Shown piece after piece: positions 45,628 to 58,466 of a stretch of DNA of 64,000 bases. A program made the position numbers and the translations under genes. Under the pieces are notes generated by a model that worked only from the letters and a program-made list of their open reading frames with translations, made no database searches and was not told the DNA's origin. Positions within the stretch are counted from its first letter, which is position 1. Each line of letters opens with the position of its first letter. Origin of the DNA: Avena insularis (Eukaryota; Streptophyta; Magnoliopsida; Poales; Poaceae); contig CM042684.1 of NCBI GenBank assembly GCA_023614405.1, positions 206,714,941 to 206,778,940 on the forward strand. The letters are read 5' to 3'.

Positions 45628-48494
45628 CCTAGCCAAATAATTACGGACAATACAAATGCTTTAGCGAGGGTGCAAAACACAACATGTGCAAGAGAACCAC
45701 CTCATAGTGAGTGAGAGCCACAAGACAAACTCGAGTGGAAAAACTAAGAGTGTTCTCATTGCCACCAAAATTGAGATGAGAGATGTGCAGAACAACCCAT
45801 AAGTCTTGCACTATGTCCTCATTTGCAAGGGGCTAGCGCAAGGAACTAATGACTTAACCAATGTTCTTCCATCTTTGATGTTTGTTTTGCAAGAATTCAA
45901 GGATGTGTTTCCTGAAGAGCTCCCACATGGACTACCTCTTCGCGGAATTGAGCATCACATTGACCTCATCCCCAACGCACCCCTTCCAAATAGAGCCGCT
46001 TACCACACGAACCTAGAGGAGACGAAGGAGATCGAACATCAAATCAACCAACTCGTCTCCAAAGGTTTGATCCAAGTTAGCACTACTCCAAGTGTCGTAC
46101 CCGTGATCCTTGTTCAAAAATCGGATGATACATTACGTTTATACGTGGACTACTGTCCAATCAATGCTATAATCGTGCGTTATTGACATCCTATACCGCG
46201 TCTTGATGACATACTTGACGAGTTGTGTGGAGCCACTATTTTCTCGAAAATTGATCTTCGTAGTGGTTACCATCAAATACACATGGCGGAAGGTGATGAG
46301 TGGAAAACCACCTTCAAGACCAAACTTGGTCTCTATGAATAGTTGGTCATGCCCTTTGGCTTATCTAATTCCCCATCCACCTTCATGCGCCTTATTAACC
46401 ATATTTTGCATTCTCTCATTGGCAAGAGTGTTGTTGTCTATTTCGATGATATACTTGTTTATAGCAAGTCGCTTGAGGACCATGTTACACATGCCAAGGA
46501 ATTCTTGCAAATCCTTCGACATGAAAAGCTATATGCTAATCTTCCCAAGTGCACTTTTGCAAAAGATAAGTTAATTTTTCTTGGATTTGTCGTTTCTTCG
46601 AAGGGCATTGAAGTTGATGTTTCCAAAGTAAAGGACATACAAGATTGGCCCATTCCCACAAATGTGAGTGAACTCCAAAGTTTTCATGGGTTGGCTGGTT
46701 TCTATCGTCGCTTTGTGAAATACTTTTTGACCATTGCTTGTCCTCTCAACGAAATGAACAAAAGAATGTCACCTTCATGTGGCGAAAAGCATAACAAAAA
46801 GCTTTTGATGAACTTAAAAAGAGGCACCAAAGCACCTCTTCTTGCGCTATCGAATTTCACAAAAACTTTTGAGATAGCGTGTGGCACTAGCGGTATTAGC
46901 ATTGGGGGAGTCCTTATGCAAAACGGACGTCCTATAGCCTACCATAGCAAGAAACTTGATGGTGCTCGCCTTAATTATCCGATTTATGGCAAAGAGCTTT
47001 TTGCCTTAGTTTGTGTTCTTCAAGTTTGGCAAAACTACCTATGGCCTAAAGAATTTATCATACATTCCGACCATGAGTCGTTTAAATATCTCAAAGGACA
47101 AGACAACTTAAGTAAGAGATACACTAAGTGGGTCGAGTTTATGGAGTCTTTTCCTTACATTGTCAAGTATAAGAAGGGCAAAGATAATGTAGTTGCGGAT
47201 GCTTTGTCTCGCATGCACACAAACCTTCTTACTCGACTTGAAATCAACATGTTGGGTCTTGATGAAATCAAAACTTTGTATTCTTCTGACCCATTCTTTG
47301 AACCAATTTTCGCAAAGTGCTCCATTGAAAAAGGAGTAGATGATTTCTATTTGCATAAGGGCTTTCTATTTAAACAAAACATGCTTTGCATTCCGAAGTC
47401 GACTCTCCAACTTTTACTTCTCCAAGAATCTCATGGTGGAGGCCTCATGGGTCACTTTGGCCGTGACAAGACATTTGACATGCTCTCCACTCACTACTTT
47501 TGGCCCAAGATGAAGCACGACGTGGAGCGCTACGTTCAACGATGCATAACATGTGTTCAAGCTAAGTCGCAGGCTAACCCTTGTGGTCTTTATATGCCAT
47601 TGCCAATTCCTTTTGCACCTTGGTCCGACATTAGCATGGATTTTGTGTTAGGATTGCCTAGGTCTAATAATGGACATGATTCTATATTTGTTGTCGTGGA
47701 TCGCTTTTCCAAAATGGCACACTTCATACCGTGCCATAAGACGATGATGCTTCACATGTTGCAAATTTGTTTTCAGAGAAATCGTCCGTCTTCACGATGT
47801 GCCAAGAATAATCGTCTTTGACCGTGACATCAAATTCATGAGCTACTTATGGAAGACCCTCATTGACAAGCTCGGCGTAAATCTCCTCTTTTCATCCACA
47901 CCGCATCCTCGGACCGATGGCCAAACCGAAGTTGTCAACCAAAGCCTCGGGACTCTCCTTCGTGTGTTGATCAAGAAAAACCTCAAGGATTGGGAGGAAT
48001 GCATTCCCCACGCCGAGTTCGCCTACAATCGTGCAAAGCACTCAACCACCAAGATGAGTCCCTTACCGCACTCGACATCCTACCGCTACCTTTTCATGAG
48101 CGCACCAACATGGATGTCATCAAGAACGCCCAAGCTATGAAGAAGCTTCACGAAGAAACAAGAGCCATTATCAAGCATCAAGTCCTTCGCCAAGCTTCAA
48201 GGTTAAACAAGGACAATAAGGAGATGATCTTTGAAGAAGATGACCTCGTATGGATACACATAAGCAAGGACCGCTTCCCCAAAGAGCACGACTCCAAGCT
48301 CAAGCCTCGAGGAGATGGTCCCTTCAAGGTCCTAAAGAGAATCAACAACAACGCCTACATCATCGACATCTGACCTCCAAGTACCTTGCGAGCAACACAT
48401 TCCATGTCAAGGACCTTTCACCCTACCATGGAGATGTTCAAGATGATAACCATGAAGAGTCAAGGCCGACTCTTTCCCAAGGGGGTGGAGAAGA
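45628..48494 (+). pseudogene. X+ pol: reverse transcriptase, RNase H, integrase (broken)
   Basis: This continues the X+ polyprotein after X-1. RT (45806-46560) reads [27 protein letters not shown] and the catalytic [12 protein letters not shown]. Premature stops are TGA at 46184 and TAG at 46340 (a Trp position). RNase H follows, but its first catalytic Asp is lost (FEIACGTSG against FEIECDASG in the minus-strand copy). Integrase has the HHCC zinc region (ending RCITC), [20 protein letters not shown] and [11 protein letters not shown] frameshift near 47750, a deletion near 48060 and a frameshift near 48370 break it. The C-terminal part DGPFKVLKRINNNAYIIDI is intact. The reading frame runs on into the 3' LTR. 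The element cannot make a working pol. Confidence 0.92.
48477..48494 (+). other. Polypurine tract of X+
   Basis: AAGGGGGTGGAGAAGA directly precedes the 3' LTR (TGCAGCCCATCC). It lies inside the pol reading frame, as in X-1 and X-2. Confidence 0.75.
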
Positions 48495-49511
48495 TGCAGC
48501 CCATCCTACGGACGCTCCTACATCTACACCACCAAGTCCCCCAAGTGGACCAATGATCCATTCTCGAGCCAAGCTCCTTCAAGCTAAGGTGAATTCGCTC
48601 CTTGTCTCATGTGATTTCAATACACCCTTGGATGGCTTGCTACTTCATCCCAATACCCTATGCATCCTCAGGTATGAACCCCATGAAGAAACACCAAGAG
48701 AGGGGCCAAGCTGACGCAAGACGGAGTCCAGAGGCAAACCGGCGCCAGGATCGGTGGACCGGAATCCACGCCAGAAATACCTGCGCACACCCTAGCAGAC
48801 CGGAGCCAGTAAAGGAATTTCCGGCGCTCGGCGAAACCAACCGGCACCGACCGAACTGCATCTCTGTGAGCCGTTCCGGTTTCGACCGGAATTTCCGACG
48901 GCGACCGGAAATTACAGCGCCGATTCCGGCGCCATCGAGCTTATTGCCGGAATCGTCCCCCTGAACGCACACATGCGTTTGATGCCCGAGAATATTCCTA
49001 TTTCGTCCAGTATTTACCCTTTTATGCCTAAAGTACCCTTGAACTAGTGGCTGGCCTATATATAGTCCCCCACATCCATTGTAAACCCTAGGCATGATAT
49101 TTCAAATTAGTGGAAACCCCTTGTGGATCTATCTAGTTCTTACCTCATGCTCCTTTGACAAAGGAGCACCAAATATCACAAACCTCGTTGGAGTTTTCAT
49201 CATGCCTCCATAGTGTAAAAGGCCTAGGCATCGGAGTTCCTTTGCCTGGACGTCAAGCTCTCACCGAGTTTCCCTACTCGTTGTGCCAGTTAGACAGAGA
49301 GTCCTCCGCCTGACGCTGATCCTAGGGATTGTGCCGGACCAGTCACCACTGGCGTGAGCTATTGGTGTTATCGTGGATTTGCGTGAGTGTCTTCATCGTG
49401 TTCTTCGTGTGTGAGTTCATCGTGTTCATCCGCCTCTCCTTCCCCCGCACTCCACCCTCGATTTGAAAGGGATTCGTGAAAGATCGGGCCACCCTAGAGG
49501 TTTACCCTCAA
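48495..49511 (+). repeat. Element X+, 3' LTR
   Basis: About 1017 bp, TGCAGCCC to GGTTTACCCTCAACA; by comparison with LTR e the start could be three bases earlier. The first 220 bp encode the pol tail (SRAKLLQAKVNSLL, ending at a stop at 48712). A CCGG-motif block (48735-48955) uses CGGAATTTCCG palindromes. TATA box CTATATATAG at about 49058. Overall it aligns well with X-1 and X-2 LTRs outside the motif block. Confidence 0.85.
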
Positions 49512-50727
49512 CACTTATGGTTAGACCTCCAACCATAGAAGGTGGCATTATTTTAATCATCGGCAAACTATGATAGTACCCTAGAAAAACAAGCAATATA
49601 TCAAGTGTGTGTCTGAAATAGACTACCAGCATCATTTTGAAGAAACATGATATGAACCACTGTGCTTTTTAGTAGCCAGATCATTCAATTATTTTGATCT
49701 TTGGGCCAGGAAATAAAAAAAGAGAAACAAAGAGATGAGTCATTTGCTATGAAAACAATAGTTGGATGTAGCCAAAAAGTAGCACAAACCTTCTTTGTAA
49801 TGCCTACAACTATTTTATTTCCAACTACTGATAGTATCATTGCACATATAACGAGGAAAAATCCAATAGACAAACAAGCAAATGATACATTGTAAAACTT
49901 GCAAGGTCAATGAAGTATTTAAACAATGTATGTCTGGTATGAAGTGGCGGATCAAATTAAGCAGAATGTGACATTCTTTTGATAGAAGCACTTTGTGCAC
50001 CATATAGAGTAGGTAAACAGCAAATGAAGCAATCATACGCCATGTGCATCATATAAACTACCAGATTATTTCAAAAAAAGATATCCAAAATATATAATGT
50101 CAAGTAAGGGTGTACGAGGTAATGCACATTATATCCATGAGAACCACGACAGAATATCGCATTGTTGCAATCACAAGTCAACTAAAGATGCAAAGGACCC
50201 ATAAACAATTGAACCATCTGGTGGCTAATATTACACTAGCAAGATCATCTGATCATGTATAGATGAAATCCAGCAGACATGAGTCAGAACATATGCACAA
50301 TGTCTCATGTTTCTTAGTAATCAAACATTGTATTTCTTAGAACAATTGCCAACGTTTAAGTTAAGCAAATTATGACATTGCTTTAATCATGAGCAAACTA
50401 AAGAATCAAATTGGAAATAGAATCTATATGTGCATCATGTAGAGTAGCTATTGAGGTAATGAATTAAGCAATCAAACACCAGGTGCACGATCCATATCAT
50501 ATTAACTATATATAGTAACCAGGTATCATACAAAGCTTAATTATGCTTTTTTATACCGAGGGAGAACACTGTTGCTTCTCTTAATCAAAAAATACACTCT
50601 ATACATACTATTAAATTTTACTAGTCTAGTAATTTTGAGAGTATCATCAGTTGTATGACATAGAGATGCCAACAACATATATTAGATGATACTAGCTATG
50701 ACAATCTCACTATGAGTAGTCTAGCTA
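49512..50727. other. AT-rich sequence without recognised feature
   Basis: About 1.2 kb. Open frames are short and show no known domain. The first five bases (CTTAT) would be the right-hand duplication of X+, but its left partner is not present because the 5' LTR is truncated. Confidence 0.5.
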
Positions 50728-50790
50728 GAACTCTCTCCATTTTAAAATATAAGATGTTATGGATTTTGTGAAATGAATGTATCTAGACCC
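50728..50790 (+). mobile_element. Stowaway-like MITE fragment (weak)
   Basis: CTCTCTCCATTTTAAAATATAAGATGTT followed by ATGAATGTATCTAGACC resembles the start of Triticeae Stowaway/mariner MITEs (CTCCCTCCGTTCC...AAATATAAG). I see no matching second end. Confidence 0.35.
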
Positions 50791-50835
50791 CCTTTAGTGT
50801 TGGTAGAGTAACTGGACTAGTATTGTATGCATTTT

Positions 50836-50881
50836 ACTAGTCTAAGTTACTCCCCACCCAGACCAAATAACTTAGACTAGT
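50836..50881. repeat. Perfect 14-bp inverted repeat (hairpin)
   Basis: ACTAGTCTAAGTTA at 50836-50849 and its exact complement TAACTTAGACTAGT at 50868-50881, with an 18-base loop. It may be the core of a small foldback element. Confidence 0.75.
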
Positions 50882-50970
50882 CTCAACATATAACACTAGA
50901 CTATGTTACTATCTCCAGAGTGCATATAAGCTCAATAATGGTGGCAATCTCTAATATTATAATAGAATAT

Positions 50971-51680
50971 AAATTAGCATAAAAGTGGATATACTTCAGT
51001 AACCGCCACCTAATCATGGTCTAGTTAACGTATATATAGATAGATAGATGACCATCAGTCAAATATAGCGAAAAGAGATCTCCACCATGATCGAGTGAGC
51101 AAATTGAATTATAAATGAAGAGATTTACATTTGGTCTTTGTACAGTACCGTTAAAGGTCATCTTGTTCTAATCATTGGCCACCTCATGTGGTGCCAACAC
51201 TAGACAATGTGGCTACCTCCAGATTGCATACAAACTCTAAAATATAGCAGAAAAATACTATAATAGTCTATAAATTAGCATAAAAGTGGATGTACTTAAA
51301 TTACCACCACCTAATCATATTCTAGCTAAAGCATATATAGATAGATAGATAGATATGATGATGAGTAAAATATAGCAAAGAATAGATCATCACCATGATT
51401 GAGAGAGAAAATTGAATTATAAATCGAGGTATTTACATTTGGTCTTTGTTACATAGTAGAAAAATATAGCATAAAAGTGGATATACTTAAATCACCACCA
51501 CCTAATCATGGTCTAGTTAACGTATAGATAGATACTTAGATGAACATAAGTCAAATATAGAAAGAATAGATCATCACCAAAATCGAGTGAGCATATTGAA
51601 TTATAAATCGAGGGATTCATGTTTGGTTTTGGTCAAGTCTTATTTAAGGTAAATCTTGTTCTAATCATTAGCCAAATTTT
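50971..51680 (+). repeat. Three-unit tandem repeat with GATA runs
   Basis: Units begin ATAAAAGTGGATATACTT (50971, 51272, 51465) and contain CACCTAATCATGGTCTAG, a short GATA run, AAATATAGC, ATTGAATTATAAAT and ACATTTGGT. Unit lengths are about 301, 193 and 216 bp; unit 2 lacks the GTCATCTTGTTCTAATCATT section. No coding potential. Confidence 0.8.
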
Positions 51681-52099
51681 GTGGTGCCTCGTACAATAAA
51701 CACCTGACAATAAGAACATCTCAGTAAAAATAAGGGACTTACAATTTCTCTTTGTGCAGTCCTATTGGAGGACATCTTGTTGTTAGTTCGTTTATGGAAG
51801 ACATCCACCACATCCAGTACTTGGATAGACGATGCATCTACTTTATTGTTTCTCCTCTTCATATAGGTTCAGACCACTCATTCACATAAAATAGGTTTGA
51901 ATTCAGCGATAGAAAGAACCAGGTACTTACAAGATTGTAGGGGTGATACACTCTACAAGTCTCCATGTTCCCTGTGAGAGGAAATGATATCAGATAGTTG
52001 TTATTGCTGTTTACAAAGAACTAGATAGACATTATAGTAAAATCACTTGTGAACACGTAGAAAACTAGTTCAAACTTGTCAACTGTTGTGAAATTCTTT
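51681..52099. other. Unassigned AT-rich sequence
   Basis: No repeat, gene or element end recognised. Confidence 0.4.
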
Positions 52100-53440
52100 A
52101 AAAGAAATTGATGTCTTCAAACCTCTATTTGTTTTTTATACATTGAATACTCTAGTACCTTAAAGCAATTTTACGCAAAATTAGAGAGCTAGAAACCTAT
52201 CATGTAGTCATAGTTAAAAAAATCTAATTTTAATAAATCAACAAGTAGTTTAAGTGGTTGAAATTAACTAGAAAAGTCAAAAATTCATGTAATTTGAGAA
52301 TTTCCCATAAAACATGGTCCGCTTTGTGTAAAAATGAAAGGCTAGTAGCTAGATTTATGAGACTTAATTATTCGCTGTGGACTTGCTTAATAATCTACAA
52401 ATGTAAACATTGTTTACCATGCCAAGATGCGCATTTACCGAAAGCAGGCATCATTATCACATAAGCATGGTCATTTGTTTTGAAACCCAAGCATGTTAAT
52501 AAATGGTAGGCCATATTACGAATAAATACTCTAAAAAATTTATCCAAACTATATCTTGCCATTTTGCATGGCAAGTCGGGATTCGCGCAAGAGAAAGTCG
52601 TGCACAAGTACTATATTTTTTGTTATTACTTTATTTTCTTGTTTTTTTAAAACTCACAGTAATTTGTCATCCAACATGTAAATTCTTTGCAAGTTTAATC
52701 TTTCAAACCTCCTAGAGATTTTCCATATAGTATTGACTAACTTGGGTCCCTTAAAACGATTTTGCAGATCTATCTCAACGTGTGAGGGATGTACAACAGG
52801 GAAAATTTTCATTTAATAGTTTTTATATTTTTTATGTATAATATATAAGCTATTTAGAAATCTCAGGGTGGTCCATTCACTGCCCTAGACACGTGGATCC
52901 ACCACTTTGTAGGAGAAGCTTAGGAGCGAGCAGCCTATCATGGAATCGTAGTTCAAGTTTGACATAATTTTGGTAAATCAATAGGAGTTAAGTGGCAAAA
53001 TTAGCTATAACGCAAATTTATGTAACTCGATAAATGCCCATAAAAGTTTGTGCACTATGTGTGAAAAATGGGGTTGTCATATGGTACTTATTTCACGTGT
53101 GCTTGCTTACAAAAAAGTTACTTGGAAAATATTAAATGATTTTTTAGTCATAAAAGTTGGAAAATTATAATTGTAATAAACATTGTTTATGATGCCAAGA
53201 TGCGTCCATATACCGAATAAGGGGACCTTATCATAAAGTGCGATGTAAATATGGCCATGACCTTTGCTGTTTGGCTTGAAACAAAGGTATGTTCCGACAT
53301 GGTAGGCCATATTGCGAAGGATTTTTTCCGAAGTTACCAAAACTCGTGTTTATCATTCCTCGTGGCAACTAAGGTAGTATGTTCCTACTACATGGTAGGA
53401 CATATTGCTCCTAGGCACTTTGTGAGTATGTGATGTGGGC
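52100..53440 (+). repeat. Diverged tandem duplication of about 0.8 kb
   Basis: Blocks recur in order in 52100-52560 and 52690-53340: a CCTTAAA.CAATTTT-like block, CCTATCATG.A.TCATAGTT, AAACATTGTTTA, GATGCCAAGATGCG, and ATGGTAGGCCATATT (52503, 53299). A third copy of the last block is at 53394. There is no ORF of note. Confidence 0.65.
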
Positions 53441-53499
53441 CATTTACATATAAAGTAGTAATGTGTAAGTACAGTAAATCTTTAGAGGTAACTAGTGTA

Positions 53500-53833
53500 T
53501 TGTACAAGCAGGTTGCTGGCTATATGATGTGGACATCCCATATATTGATACAACCAATGCACCTATAGATACACAAATACAAGGACCTATCATTGAGCTC
53601 GTGCCAATCAACTTAACTATTAGGTACTTTAGTTTCTTGGAACTATTCCTCATATACATGAGAATATGATGTTGCCTAAATCAAATGTGTTTGTTACTCT
53701 TAGGAATAATGTACCTAGCATGGACGAGAGGGACAATCATTGGAGGATGATCATGCATGGATATGGCAGCAAGCATGTGAGGATTGAAGAGGATGCCACA
53801 AGTGGAGATTTCAGAATTTTGAAGCCACCATAA
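53500..53833 (+). pseudogene. Element G pol tail (C-terminal remnant)
   Basis: The last part reads SMDERDNHWRMIMHGYGSKH and IEEDATSGDFRILKPP, ending in TAA at 53831-53833. It resembles the C-terminal tail that I associate with Gypsy polyproteins of Triticeae. The preceding GPI.. block is in a broken frame. The stop lies directly before the LTR. Upstream pol domains are absent or unrecognisable. Confidence 0.55.
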
Positions 53834-53873
53834 TGATGATTGAAGACTTGGACGAAATTTTCAAGAATATTAC
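53834..53873 (+). repeat. Element G LTR, first 40 bp
   Basis: TGATGATTGAAGACTTGG starts right after the pol stop and continues, after removal of the Copia element and one ATTAC, into TTCATAGATTCGTCC at 62048. Together the LTR is about 613 bp. Confidence 0.65.
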
Positions 53874-55637
53874 TGTAGGGGTTCCGCGTATGAAAAAAAT
53901 AATTTTTAACCTACGCCCCTGAACCCCTGATGCTGCCAGGACCTATCTATTAGTAATACAGTAACGGGAGGGGCTTTTCGCAAACTTACCCTTGAAGACC
54001 GAAAAGTGTTGTCAACGCTCGGGAGAGCATGGTTGATGTAGACAAGCTGAAGCCGACCTTAAGGTCGTGATGAAGTCCTTGCACTCCTGTGGCTCCAACG
54101 ACTTGAGTGCCTCAAGTGTGACACCTCGCGGGGAGTTACACACGTCCGGTGCCTGACGATGACTCCCGCTTCCCCGATCCAGCAGCAGTTGCGGAAGTAG
54201 AGCTCCTGGATCCGAATCCTGCAGCGCGACGGTGCTCCGTGGTGAAGATGTCTCTCATTCGTGCAATCCGAACTTTGGACCACGGTCATGACAGAGAGAG
54301 AATATCAATTGGAGGTCTTCCCAAAAGTGAGAAGACCTTTATTGAATATTGTGTGTATTTATCTTGCCAAATACCCCCACTATATATAGAGGGAGACGAG
54401 GTACTACCTCCCTCAAAGTCCCGGGGTGGGACTAAAGGAGAGGAGGGGGAGGGGCACCTGCCGGCCCTAGTGGGCCCCACGTGGGGGGGCTTGGCCTAGC
54501 CGGCCACCCCCTTTTGCCCCTTCTCCCTCCTTTCCCTAATGGGCCTTCTTCCCTCCAGAATTGGCCCATTAACCCTTTTGACCTTTTAATTGATTTTCTC
54601 TTTTATTAAATAATTACGAATAAATTATTAAATAAATATTTAACATTCATTCACCTATTATTCAATCTTCATGGCTATGGAACACCTTCCACCTCCACTC
54701 CGGACATCCTCCAGACTTACCGAAACCCTTCCGGTTTTCTCTCTACTATTCTTTGGTGGTTCTTCCGATCCTATAAACACTCTCTAAGCATCATCAAACC
54801 CTTAAGCGTGATACCCTATGGTTCGGGAACACTCCATACATGGTTGGGACACTCCCGGACCAATGATCAACAGAGGTACCTGGATGGCCATGTGACCATG
54901 TGCGTTCCACGAAGATCTTTTGTTGTTTGAACCAGGACAGTCGTGTCTTATTCCCTTTGTCTCTCGATACTTGCATTGCCCGAGATCTGATCAATGACAT
55001 CACCATGTCGTGTTCAATCTCGTTACTAAACAATGCTACTTGACTCGTTCTGACAAGTGATATCCCCGTGATCAAATCACATGTTGCGCAGCTATTGGAT
55101 ATAACTTCTCCGAGTGGGCCCTTGAGTATCTTTCTATCACATGGACGGACAAATCCCGCTCTTGACATATATTGCCTCTACAGTTTCCTCCGAGTACCTG
55201 AACACACCTTTATAACCATTGTATTACCAAGTGGTGCTTGATGCTATCTAAGCACTCTCAGGAGATAGTGATTGATATAGCCTCACGGTCTAAGGAATAG
55301 TCTACGAGGATCCATTTATAATCATCGTAACTTGAACTTCGTGACATGATCGGGTCACGAAGTTCAGGTTGGGTATTGGTTCATCATCTCATTCTCGGAA
55401 TGAGTTGACTAAATTTCCAACTGGCATAAATGCCACATGATCTGGAAACTTGATCATCTGTTGACCAATGAACTAGTGACTAGAGTTTCACTAGGAACCC
55501 ATGGCTGTTTATATATCACACGTGTATTGATGTTTCCACTCAATACAGTTATAGCATGATATAAAACTTAATCATAAACTTTATGAAAATATGATAATAG
55601 TCCTTATTACTATTTGTCTCTAGGGCATATTTCCAAC
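53874..55637 (-). repeat. Copia element 2, 3' LTR
   Basis: 1764 bp, TGTAGGGGTTCCGC to TATTTCCAACA on the plus strand. It matches 60291-62042 throughout with scattered substitutions. It retains the CTCTAGGGCATA stretch near its right end that the other copy has lost. Confidence 0.92.
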
Positions 55638-58466
55638 AGTCTCCCACTTGCACTAGAGTACAAATACACTAGCTACATTTGTTCTTAATCATTGGCACCA
55701 TATATCCGGTACCCTAAACATGCTTGCTCATGGAAGAGGTTGAGTCTTGGGACTGTACTTTTTAGTCCCAAATCCTTTGCAACTTACTAATGTCACCTAG
55801 ATTGACATTAATACTTTATCATCACATGATAACATCTGTGTGTATGCATCGTCGCTATGGCAGCAGAACGAGGCCTGATTCCAGGAGCCTATAGTGACTT
55901 TAGATCAACCTCGAGGGCTTTCTCATGGGCACTATGCCCTGGGACACATCATTCTACGTTAAAAGCGAACTAGCCCTGCCATAACATTATACAACACTTT
56001 AGATGGTACCTTTATCTATTATTATAAATGTAATCATCAAAACACGAGTGCACTCTGATGCAACTTTCGATGTTTTGTTCACCTCACTTCCTACTTGACT
56101 TTAATCTGTATTTATAGGAGTTTCCAACAAATTCCCTTATAACATAACCCTTTATGCTTTAAGATATGTCATCCTTTATGGATTTGGAAAATGTGTCTGC
56201 AGTTCTCTATTAGACACTGCGGACAAACTTAGCTCAACATTCTGTGATTCGAACTTAATCACTTTCAAATGTTGCTTATTTGGATCACATATTATGTTAA
56301 GTTATCATCATGGTTTTCTAAGATAGAACCTATGTCTCAACATAGTGGATGATGATCATCCTTTTCTTTCTTTCAACCATTGATGTTAAACTTAATGCTA
56401 TTCCTAACTTGAGTTATTAAGGACTAGTTCCTTAATTAACTTCTATTCTGAAACCCTTTTCAGAATCCCTTAAGGAATACTATATAATATCATAACACAC
56501 TTATTATCAACTTCTACCCCTTATAAATCATCATTTATCGGTACTTGCACTTTAATTGTTAATGTGTCGAATACACACTTAAGAATCACTCATATAAGCT
56601 CCCACTCAAAATATGTTTCTAACATATTTGGGTATGAGTCACTACTCTTACTCAAACTATGTTCCTACATATTTGAATTTGAGACTTATGTTGCTCCCAC
56701 TCAAAAATATGTCATTCACATATTGTTTTAGGAAGACTTTTATAGTTCCCACTCAATTTCAGGCAAATTGCTTATCTAGTCACTATTTTGAACAACTTCA
56801 AAGTCTTTGATCAAATATCAAACTTGGAGATTTAGTATGAGATACTAGTACTTTTACTAGTTTTAAATCCACTGGACATTAAGCACACATGAATTAAATT
56901 CATTTCAATTCGTCCAATACTTGACAAATTGTGCTTTTGTCATTCACTCCTTTTCCACTATGGCTTTGCAGTCATTTGGGAAAATTCAATTAACCCCTTT
57001 TACTTGTGAGATTCAGCAATGAATTGCTTTCTAATCTCAAGGGAATTTTGCTTTGGGATTTCTTATAATTTTAGTTTACCATTATTTCCTTCGTAGTTCG
57101 TAGGTATGTCATTTTCCAAGAATCATGACAAATGATTCACAAATGTCTCCATACAAGATATGGATTACATTTTGAATCCTACTTCATGTAGTGAAAACAC
57201 TAGTGGGGAAAACACAATGATCATTATCATTGATTCTTTCCTTTGTGAAGAGAATCGTTCAGGAACGTTGTCCGTTGCGCTTCTCAACACTCTGATGCAG
57301 GGTTTTGAATCCTCATCGTGTTTTTCACTATCTTCCATTTGCTTCATAATCGAGAAATATCACTGAAAGTGAGTTTTCTCAAGAATGCACCAAAATCCAA
57401 GAAATATAAGTTTTGCTTCTATTTTGGTTTCAGCTATGGATTTCGTATTCAAAGTTTCCAATGAATACTCTACAAGGACTTATTCGCTATTGTTTTGTTT
57501 ATATCTAATAACCCCTAAAATTTTTACGATGATCCATACTAGATATGGAGCCGCTTTCACAAATTCAAATGGTCCACTATATATTCTAATTAAGTGCTAA
57601 CTATTTCTAACTAATGGTCTCTACATCTACACTACAACGATTTATTTGGTGCCATCTATTCACCCATTTTGATATCTAATATCATATTTTGATGCTTTGA
57701 ATTTTGACATTTCAAAACACTTTGCATTTCACAATTTCTTTTATGCCATTATTATAAAGTCAAATTTCATTACTATTGATCAAATAGTAGTAATTAGATT
57801 CTCTTTTATATTTATACCCTTTATGTTTCCTTTGGTAAACTTATTTACACATTTAAACAATCATATAATGATAATTACCATTTTTGTTAAAACACAATAC
57901 ATCGAATATGTATTTACTTTTAACAATTCATTAAACACTTCGTATTCAAGTAATACACGGTGTTCAAGTTAATTTGCCGAATTTGGGCATGATATATATG
58001 TTATAAGAAATCGAATGACTTTCACATATTATCAACATAACTTTGAATTTAAACAATGGTTTTCATTTCGTAATGAAATATCATTTAAGTTGGGTATTTT
58101 AAGGCATTTCATTATTTTACAAATGTTCATGCATTATCAATTAGTTTCAAACAACAAGGATAATTTACATATAATCAAACAAGGTATGAACATGAATAGA
58201 AATCATTCATAAAAGTGGAACAACTATTTGTTACAAGCTCATATGAATAACCGTCTCACAAAGTGTGAGACACACTAAAGAAGTTCATAATATTTTGATT
58301 ACAATAATCATCCTAAACATAAACTAAATGATAAATGTCGAGGGAGAGTGTCGTTGGCCATCATCATCATGCTCGCCATCAACACGTAAGGTCACCTCCT
58401 CTCCAGCAAGCACCTCTCATGCAGAAGGACCTGTTTTCAGCAAAATAGAACAAGTATCAAATATAC
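55638..58466 (-). other. Copia element 2, internal region without recognised coding
   Basis: 2.8 kb, AT-rich, between the gag-like ORF and the 3' LTR, where pol would be expected. I find no RT (YVDD), integrase or RNase H motif in the stretches I read. Short repeats of CTCCCACTCAAAATATG type recur at 56600-56720. Either pol decayed beyond recognition or this is unrelated filler. Confidence 0.55.
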
